Shown here: positions 6,728 through 11,143 of the stretch, piece after piece
How positions within the stretch are numbered: position 1 is the first letter of the stretch
How the letters are laid out: every line of letters starts with the position of its first letter
Assembly (NCBI GenBank): GCA_039680225.1
Contig: JBDKTK010000083.1
Coordinates: 1-11,143, forward strand
Length of the DNA stretch: 11,143 nt
Direction of reading: 5' to 3'
DNA from: JBDKTK01 sp039680225
Lineage (GTDB): Bacteria > Desulfobacterota > Syntrophia > Syntrophales > UBA4778
Translations under genes and position numbers: made by a program
The notes under the pieces: generated by a model
Seen by the model: only the letters and a program-made list of their open reading frames with translations
Database searches by the model: none
Told to the model about the DNA's origin: nothing

Positions 6728-6745
6728 TATAATCATATTAATGAA
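6723..6745. repeat. Inverted repeat TTCATTA-n9-TAATGAA
   Basis: Seven-base arms at 6723-6729 and 6739-6745 are perfect inverted copies. The left arm overlaps the right arm of operator-like palindrome 3, giving three alternating half-sites (ATGAA, TTCAT, ATGAA) within about 33 bp. It could extend the binding site for a second dimer. A TATAAT lies inside it. Confidence 0.4.
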
Positions 6746-6816
6746 TGCTAATAGTCCCAGGCGGCGCACGGTGATCAAGTACTACTGAGAACAGATTAAC
6801 CAAGTTTAAAGATGCC

Positions 6817-6823
6817 AAAGGAG
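6817..6823 (+). promoter_or_regulatory. Ribosome binding site deciding the start at 6830
   Basis: AAAGGAG lies 6 nt before the ATG at 6830. An in-frame ATG at 6812 lies upstream of this site and has no such sequence before it, so the 6830 start is preferred. Confidence 0.8.
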
Positions 6824-6829
6824 CAGGTT

Positions 6830-7975
6830 ATGGATTTTATGCTGAGTGAAGAACAGAGGATGTTGAGGGATATGGTGAGAAAGATCGCGGAGGGCAAATT
6901 CGCGCCTATAGCCGCCCATATAGATGAGCAGGAAATGTTCCCCCGCGAGTCCGTAAAGATTTTGCAGGAGAATGGTCTTCTCGGCATTCAAATCCCCGAA
7001 GAATACGGCGGCGCCGGCGCTGGAATGGTTTCCCTTGTCCTTGTCGTGGAAGAAGTGGCAAGGGTCTGCGCCTCCACATCCGTCATTCTGACAACACAGG
7101 CGCTGGCTTCTGATCCCCTGCTGCTGGTGGGCAGCGAAGAGCAGAAGAAGAACTACCTGTTCCGCCTGGCCTCCGGGTCATGTCTTGGCGCCTGCGCAAT
7201 TACGGAACCGGGCGCGGGATCTGATGTCAGTGGTATGAAGACAACCGCGAAGAAGGTTGGCGGCGGCTACGTGCTGAACGGCTCAAAAATATTCATCACA
7301 AACGGAGGCGAATCGGATTTTGTAACAGTCCTCGCTTACACCGACAGGGAGAAAGGCAACCGCGGGATCAGCATGCTCCTGGTGGAAAAGGGCGATAAGG
7401 GTTTTGCCGTCGGGAAGCACGAACACAAGATGGGGCTCCATGGGTCCGATACAAGGGAACTCGTGTTCGAGGATGTTTTCCTCCCCGGGGAGCGGCTTGT
7501 CGGTCCGGAAGGATTGGGCTTCAAGACCCTCATGACGACATTCAACTACACGAGGCCTGCTGTCGGCGGACAGGCGCTGGGCATTGCGCAGGGCGCGCTC
7601 GAAGCGGCGGTCCGGTACGCCAAGGAAAGGGTGCAGTTCGGCAAACCTTTATCTTCTTTCCAGGGGATGCAATGGATGCTGGCGGAAATGGCGCTGAGCG
7701 TGGAGACATCGCGCTCCATGGTATACCGGGCTGCATCGTTGATCGATAACGATCCCGATTCATCCGAGATTCCCATACTTTCGTCCATGGCAAAGTGGTA
7801 TGCCTCGGATGCGGCGATGAAGGTGACGACTGACGCCGTCCAGATATTCGGCGGTTATGGATACATCCGGGAATACCCCGTCGAGCGGATGATGAGGGAT
7901 GCCAAAATTACCCAGATCTACGAAGGGACAAACCAGATCCAGCGGACCATCATCGCCGGGCAGCTCCTCCGTTAG
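6830..7975 (+). CDS. Acyl-CoA dehydrogenase (short/medium-chain type)
   Basis: FAD-dependent dehydrogenase of 381 residues, the standard length for butyryl/medium-chain enzymes, beginning MDFMLSEEQRML. It oxidises acyl-CoA to 2-enoyl-CoA and passes electrons to ETF, which is not encoded here. Motifs in order are the flavin/substrate segment ACAITEPGAGSD, GSKIFITNGG, ERVQFGKPLSSFQ, and IFGGYGYIREYPVERMMRDAKI. The catalytic base Glu365 is intact in QIYEGTNQIQR, in contrast to the long dehydrogenase on the other arm. It is the first gene of the plus-strand arm, with a promoter and operator-like site about 100 bp upstream. No terminator is visible in the 90 bp to the BKACE gene, so co-transcription is likely. 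Chain length is unknown; branched or carboxylated acyl-CoA substrates cannot be excluded. Confidence 0.94.
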   Translation: MDFMLSEEQRMLRDMVRKIAEGKFAPIAAHIDEQEMFPRESVKILQENGLLGIQIPEEYGGAGAGMVSLVLVVEEVARVCASTSVILTTQALASDPLLLVGSEEQKKNYLFRLASGSCLGACAITEPGAGSDVSGMKTTAKKVGGGYVLNGSKIFITNGGESDFVTVLAYTDREKGNRGISMLLVEKGDKGFAVGKHEHKMGLHGSDTRELVFEDVFLPGERLVGPEGLGFKTLMTTFNYTRPAVGGQALGIAQGALEAAVRYAKERVQFGKPLSSFQGMQWMLAEMALSVETSRSMVYRAASLIDNDPDSSEIPILSSMAKWYASDAAMKVTTDAVQIFGGYGYIREYPVERMMRDAKITQIYEGTNQIQRTIIAGQLLR

Positions 7976-8053
7976 GCCCTCGTTGGAACATCGGGGACGG
8001 AAGTCGCTCTACCGGGAACAGCATTACGGCACCCAACAGAAATTACTTTACTC

Positions 8054-8060
8054 AAGGTGG
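8054..8060 (+). promoter_or_regulatory. Ribosome binding site deciding the BKACE start at 8066
   Basis: AAGGTGG lies 5 nt before the ATG at 8066. An in-frame GTG at 8057 lies inside this sequence and is therefore an unlikely start. Confidence 0.75.
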
Positions 8061-8065
8061 GAAAA

Positions 8066-8935
8066 ATGGAACGGAAAAAAGTTATTGTTACCTGCGCTCT
8101 CGTAGGATCGGCAACCAGGAAAAATCAAAACCCCAACACCCCCTATACGCCCAAAGAGCTGGCAGACGCCGCACACAAGGTTTTCAAGGCAGGCGCGTCA
8201 ATGGTCCACGTCCACGGCGTTGAGAACGACGGGACCAATTCCACGTCTATCGAACGTATCAAGGCGAGCCATGACGCCATAAAGGACAGGACCCCCGAAC
8301 TCATTGTGAACATGACATCCGCCCTGGGAATGGGGGCAACGCCCGAACAGCGGATGGCCCAACTGGAAGCGGTCAGGCCGGAGATGTCTTCCCTGAACAT
8401 GGCAACCATGAATTTTGCTGCAGTGAACCGGAAATCGGGCGAGGTCCTTGTCGATTATACCTTCGACAACACCTTCTTCACGATTGCAAAGCTTGCGAAG
8501 ATCATGAAAGATATCGGCACGAAACCCGAACTTGAAGTCTATTCCACCGCGGGCATCGAAAACTATTATTTCCTGGAGCCGGGCGGGACTTTCACTAACC
8601 CGGTCAATTTTAATTTTGTCTGCGGCGTGTGCGGAGGCGCGGCTTTCCGGCCCATAACCTTTACCAGCATGGTCGCATCCCTACCTCCGGGAGCGAATTT
8701 CTCGGCATGCGGGATCGGAAACGAGGAGTGGCCCGCAATCGCCCAGGCGGTCCTTTGCGGCGGCCACGTCAGGGTCGGCCTCGAGGACAATATAAAAATG
8801 CCGAACGGCGAACTTGCCAAGGGAAACTACGAACTGGTTGAAAATGCGGTCAGGATCATAGAGGCCCTCGGATTCGAGATTGCCACACCGGACGAAGCGA
8901 GAATAATATTTGGCACCAGAGAAAAAAAGAGCTAA
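8066..8935 (+). CDS. BKACE-family beta-keto acid cleavage enzyme (DUF849), divergent active site
   Basis: Zn-dependent TIM-barrel enzyme of 289 residues. Characterised members such as 3-keto-5-aminohexanoate cleavage enzyme (Kce) condense a beta-keto acid with acetyl-CoA and split it to acetoacetyl-CoA and a new CoA ester. Family marks are NPxxPYTPKELADAA, KAGASMVHVHG with metal ligands His48 and His50, and GGHVRVGLEDN with Arg236, Glu240 (third ligand) and Asp241, followed by a typical IATPDEAR end. Several usual positions differ, by comparison with Kce from memory. The HxHVR[DE] motif reads HVHGVE, so the Arg is missing. The GxGRxQF loop reads GIGNEEW. The glutamate after the first strand (ICGAE) is Ala16, and the PST segment reads MTS. 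It probably belongs to a subfamily with an unassigned keto acid. Acetoacetyl-CoA produced here could feed the thiolases and 3-hydroxyacyl-CoA dehydrogenase of the divergent arm. Its 3' end overlaps the longest reading frame of the regulator. Confidence 0.88.
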   Translation: MERKKVIVTCALVGSATRKNQNPNTPYTPKELADAAHKVFKAGASMVHVHGVENDGTNSTSIERIKASHDAIKDRTPELIVNMTSALGMGATPEQRMAQLEAVRPEMSSLNMATMNFAAVNRKSGEVLVDYTFDNTFFTIAKLAKIMKDIGTKPELEVYSTAGIENYYFLEPGGTFTNPVNFNFVCGVCGGAAFRPITFTSMVASLPPGANFSACGIGNEEWPAIAQAVLCGGHVRVGLEDNIKMPNGELAKGNYELVENAVRIIEALGFEIATPDEARIIFGTREKKS

Positions 8936-10166
8936 AAGGCCTGATATTACATATTTCTCAAACTGGTCAAGACAGGATAAGGTTTTGCATAAAACCACGA
9001 GGGAAAGAATTTTAGAGGCTGCCGAGGAATTGCTGACGCAGAACGGCATAGAAGGGACAACTATCGCCAACATTGCGCAAAAGGCGGGAGTCGCCGATTC
9101 CCTCGCCTACCAGTATTTCAAAGGGAAAGACGATCTTGTCAATGCAATCTTCCATGATCGGATGGAAGAAACCATTGAAATACTGCAGGACCACCTTGAA
9201 GGGATCATTGACGCCAAATCCAAGTTGAGCAAGTTCCTCTGGTATTCTTTAAAATATAATGACCTTCATAAAAATTATGTCCGGAACCTGCTGTTTGAAT
9301 GCCGGTCGAATCCGGAATTATACAATACCGAGGCTTATGCCCTTGTTAAAAAGCATGCGTCGAACCTTCGGGGAATTTTGAAAACCGGCGTTGATGAGGG
9401 CATTTTCCATGCGGACATTGACCTGAGTTTATTGCGCGACATTATTTACGGCACGATCGATTTTGAGGCAATAGGCTGCATAGAGAACGAGGAGGTGAAG
9501 GAGAGCGGCCAGGACTTGAATGACATCATGTCCCTGATCTTCCGGATGGTGAAAAGAAAAGAAGCCCCGGCTGCAGGCGACAAGAAAGAGAATATCCTTT
9601 CAGCAGCAGAGGAAGTGTTTTCCCGGCATGGCTTTTTCAAAGCCAAGGTATCCGAGATTGCCAGAATAGCGAATATCGCCGAAGGGAGCATTTACAATAA
9701 TTTTGTGAACAAGGATGACCTGCTTTTTTCCGTAGCGGGCAAATATTTGAATCGGAATCTCGAGGCGCTGCCCTCTATATTTCACATCGAAACGTCGCAG
9801 CAAAAGCTTTCTGCTTTCATCCGGTTCCATTTCACCTCCCTGCTGGGCAATTATAAATTTTTCAGGATATACGTTCTTGATATGCTCTTGAATAAGAAAT
9901 TCTATAAATCGAAATCTTATGAAGCGCACAGGAAATATTTCAAAATATTGGAAGACCTGATTGAGGAAGGCAAGGCGAAAGGCGAATTTCATGAAGATGT
10001 GAATCCGCGCGTCTTCAGAAACATGTTCATAGGGGCCTTCACCCATATGGCGCTGCGCTGGATTGCCTTCACAGACAGAAAATATGACAAACTGGAGGAG
10101 ATCAATACCTTGTGCGGTCTCCTCCTGTCTGCTGTTTCGCTCCGCGACGATCAACCCGCGTATTAG
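8910..10166 (+). CDS. Tandem (double) TetR-family transcriptional regulator, FadR-like
   Basis: A single 418-codon frame containing two complete TetR units; ordinary TetR proteins are about 200 residues. Unit 1 has its DNA-binding domain at about residues 29-78 (RERILEAAEELL, TIANIAQKAGVADSLAYQYF) and a helical ligand domain to about 213. Unit 2 has its DNA-binding domain at about 224-275 (KENILSAAEEVFSRHGF, VSEIARIANIAEGSIYNNF) and its own ligand domain to 418. The two ligand domains share GIFHADIDLSLLRDIIYG (164-181) versus GEFHEDVNPRVFRNMFIG (358-375), showing duplication of the whole unit. The second also has THMALRWI, as in fatty-acid (FadR-type) TetR regulators that respond to acyl-CoA. 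It is the likely repressor of both divergent promoters. Start: the frame opens at TTG 8910, overlapping the BKACE gene by 26 nt with a weak ribosome site. TTG 8985, with AGGA 7 nt upstream, would give 393 residues and is equally credible. No ATG or GTG is available. Confidence 0.9.
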   Translation: MAPEKKRAKRPDITYFSNWSRQDKVLHKTTRERILEAAEELLTQNGIEGTTIANIAQKAGVADSLAYQYFKGKDDLVNAIFHDRMEETIEILQDHLEGIIDAKSKLSKFLWYSLKYNDLHKNYVRNLLFECRSNPELYNTEAYALVKKHASNLRGILKTGVDEGIFHADIDLSLLRDIIYGTIDFEAIGCIENEEVKESGQDLNDIMSLIFRMVKRKEAPAAGDKKENILSAAEEVFSRHGFFKAKVSEIARIANIAEGSIYNNFVNKDDLLFSVAGKYLNRNLEALPSIFHIETSQQKLSAFIRFHFTSLLGNYKFFRIYVLDMLLNKKFYKSKSYEAHRKYFKILEDLIEEGKAKGEFHEDVNPRVFRNMFIGAFTHMALRWIAFTDRKYDKLEEINTLCGLLLSAVSLRDDQPAY

Positions 10167-10314
10167 AATTTATAACGCCAATAAAAGGCGGGCGGCCTCG
10201 ACCGCATGCATTTCCGCATAAATTATCCGCAATTCATTACTTTATTCAAACAAATCGCGCCCCATCAACCGTCCCCGACCGGAGGAAGCTTTATTGTCGG
10301 ATTTCCTTACAGAT

Positions 10315-10349
10315 TTTAGTGATGATTATAAGCATTTGTAATTACTAAA
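10315..10349. repeat. Imperfect inverted repeat (TTTAGTGA ... TTACTAAA), possible activator site
   Basis: The eight-base arms match at 7 of 8 positions and the outer 6 are perfect. The repeat lies roughly 145-180 bp upstream of the start site predicted from the -24/-12 element, a usual distance for an enhancer-binding protein site. The assignment rests only on symmetry and position. Confidence 0.25.
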
Positions 10350-10469
10350 GATATAATCTTTTCGTAACATATTCCGGCCAATGAATTATCGGTTTTATTT
10401 ACAAGTTTGAACAATTTCATTCCGGGAATAACTTTGGAAAATGCATAAAATTCAAGTTGTTACGCATGA

Positions 10470-10485
10470 TGGCATAATTTATGCT
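10470..10485 (+). promoter_or_regulatory. Sigma-54 (-24/-12) promoter candidate
   Basis: TGGCATAATTTATGCT matches the TGGCAcg-n4-tTGCw consensus: TGGCA, correct 12-base offset between the GG and GC elements, and TGCT at the end. The start would fall near 10495, leaving a leader of about 47 nt before the ATG at 10542. PEP-CTERM genes have been reported to depend on RpoN with the PrsK/PrsR two-component system in Zoogloea, which fits the downstream gene. Confidence 0.6.
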
Positions 10486-10527
10486 CGCGAATTGACATAT
10501 ATATTTGTTAAGTTACTTTCTTTTTGG

Positions 10528-10535
10528 AAAGGGAG
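10528..10535 (+). promoter_or_regulatory. Ribosome binding site deciding the start at 10542
   Basis: AAAGGGAG lies 6 nt before the ATG at 10542. This start gives a clean signal peptide and is preferred over the in-frame TTG at 10524, which lies upstream of the site. Confidence 0.75.
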
Positions 10536-10541
10536 AAGAAA

Positions 10542-11129
10542 ATGAAAAGAATACTGATATCTCTTGCTATTGGATTCGTTCTCTTATGTGGAAGTCCGGC
10601 GTATTCCGCAGTCATTGATGCCGATATTGCCATCGACGGTAATTCTTTTCTTCAGGCATTTACGGTGACCAACAATTCAACCGGGGGACTCAATATCACA
10701 AGAGTCGTCTACAGCCTTGGCACGGCCGCTGATGGAATTGCTGCGTGGGATTACAATACGGGCGGAGGCGCGGCAAGTGATTTCCTTTCCAATCCTGAAT
10801 GGTTCCAAACGGTAACTTGGACCGGTCTTTCCATTGCTCCCGGGGCTGCCTTAAGTTTTTCAGGCCTTGATATTGACTATATTGAAACCCTTTCACCGCT
10901 CTCTGTTACTGGCTCTTACATTGATGATTTTGGATCGAGCCTGAGAAATGCGTTCTTCGGCATTGAGTACAATGACGGATTCGGTTTAAGAACTGTTGAG
11001 CTTAATGAAACAGGATGGACTGTTTGCCAAAACTTGAGTATAGAAGGGTCTTCAACTTTGCCCGAACCTGCAACCATGCTGCTTCTGGGGCTTGGCCTCG
11101 TGGGATTGGCAGGGATCAGGAGAAAATAA
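10542..11129 (+). CDS. Secreted PEP-CTERM sorting-domain protein
   Basis: Protein of 195 residues with an N-terminal Sec signal peptide (MKRILISLAIGFVLLCG) and probable cleavage after Ala-Tyr-Ser at about residue 22. The C-terminus carries the exosortase sorting signal: LPEPATMLLLGLG starting at about 173, a hydrophobic segment and a final RRK. The middle (about 23-170) is rich in Gly, Ser, Thr, Asn and Asp and is probably beta-structured; I recognise no enzymatic domain. Such proteins are exported, sorted by exosortase (EpsH/XrtA type) and placed at the outer surface or in the extracellular matrix of polysaccharide-producing Gram-negative bacteria. No exosortase or polysaccharide gene is in the window, so sorting must rely on genes elsewhere. 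The signal-peptide Cys16 follows VLL, which is not a good lipobox. The gene is preceded by a -24/-12 promoter-like element and appears to be its own transcription unit, unrelated to the upstream catabolic genes. Confidence 0.9.
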   Translation: MKRILISLAIGFVLLCGSPAYSAVIDADIAIDGNSFLQAFTVTNNSTGGLNITRVVYSLGTAADGIAAWDYNTGGGAASDFLSNPEWFQTVTWTGLSIAPGAALSFSGLDIDYIETLSPLSVTGSYIDDFGSSLRNAFFGIEYNDGFGLRTVELNETGWTVCQNLSIEGSSTLPEPATMLLLGLGLVGLAGIRRK

Positions 11130-11143
11130 TAACAACTATCATG

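Larger units (their letters stand above)
5939..6829. other. AT-rich divergent control region of about 890 bp without a convincing gene
   Basis: This stretch separates the minus-strand hydrolase/beta-oxidation arm from the plus-strand acyl-CoA dehydrogenase arm. It holds one promoter facing each way, three matching palindromes and further inverted repeats (listed separately). The part around 6340-6560 is more GC-rich than its flanks. It contains open frames of 68 to 76 codons on both strands. The minus-strand one (6558 to 6328) has AAGGGG 4 nt before its ATG, but I recognise no family in it. It could be a small gene or the decayed remains of one. At this length a divergent region may carry regulation from more than one factor. 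Confidence 0.6.
10167..10541. other. 375-bp non-coding region before the PEP-CTERM gene
   Basis: It lies between the regulator stop and the PEP-CTERM start. The first ~100 bp contain short GC-rich inverted segments but no clear stem plus T-run, so no terminator is called. The rest is AT-rich and holds an imperfect inverted repeat (10315-10349) and a -24/-12 promoter-like element (10470-10485). A 78-codon frame crossing it (10112-10348) overlaps the regulator and is not credible as a gene. Confidence 0.6.

Noticed and set aside
9600..10154. 184-codon minus-strand frame inside the regulator gene
   Set aside because: It is antisense to the second TetR unit, which is intact in the forward frame.
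10275..10306. CCGAC ... GTCGG pairing followed by a short T-stretch after the regulator gene
   Set aside because: The stem is 5 bp with a loop of about 16 nt and there is no real T-tract, too weak to call a terminator.
10492..10497. TTGACA upstream of the PEP-CTERM gene as a sigma-70 -35
   Set aside because: No acceptable -10 hexamer occurs 16-18 bases downstream (best TACTTT), whereas the overlapping -24/-12 element fits well.
10554..10610. Lipoprotein signal in the PEP-CTERM protein (Cys16)
   Set aside because: The residues before the Cys are VLL, not a lipobox; a standard signal peptide cleaved after Ala-Tyr-Ser fits better.

Overview
The window looks like a chromosomal catabolic region of a Gram-negative bacterium, probably an anaerobic Desulfobacterota-type (Syntrophales/Desulfobacterales-like) organism. 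This is inferred from a 600-residue DmdC-like acyl-CoA dehydrogenase in a compact beta-oxidation operon, a BKACE (DUF849) enzyme, a FadR-like TetR regulator, a PEP-CTERM exosortase substrate and a sigma-54-like promoter. No database search was possible, so the taxon is a guess. There are no RNA genes, CRISPR arrays or recognisable insertion sequences.

Layout. Minus strand, 5938 down to 1: a metallo-beta-lactamase-fold hydrolase, a long acyl-CoA dehydrogenase, 3-hydroxyacyl-CoA dehydrogenase, enoyl-CoA hydratase, thiolase, and the first 33 codons of a second, SCP-x-like thiolase that runs off the left edge. The genes from the dehydrogenase onward are 13 to 62 bp apart and give a complete beta-oxidation spiral. 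From 5939 to 6829 is an AT-rich control region with no convincing gene. Plus strand, 6830 to 10166: a short acyl-CoA dehydrogenase, a beta-keto acid cleavage enzyme and a TetR regulator, probably one operon. From 10167 to 10541 is a second non-coding stretch with a -24/-12 promoter. It precedes a secreted PEP-CTERM protein (10542-11129), which seems unrelated to the catabolic genes.

How it may work together. The two arms diverge from the control region. Each has a sigma-70-like promoter with a TGAA-n5-TTCA-type palindrome directly against the downstream edge of its -10 hexamer, and a third near-identical palindrome lies between them. The TetR protein encoded at the end of the right arm is the obvious candidate repressor. 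It is unusual: one polypeptide carries two complete TetR units in tandem. A plausible model is that the BKACE enzyme converts a beta-keto acid plus acetyl-CoA into a new acyl-CoA plus acetoacetyl-CoA. The acyl-CoA would then be oxidised by the two dehydrogenases, hydratase, 3-hydroxyacyl-CoA dehydrogenase and thiolases, with an acyl-CoA relieving repression. The substrate is unknown. Several enzymes carry non-standard active-site residues: Asp for the catalytic Glu in the long dehydrogenase, Glu for two metal-site Asp residues in the hydrolase, and altered BKACE motifs. This suggests an atypical substrate or diverged subfamilies.
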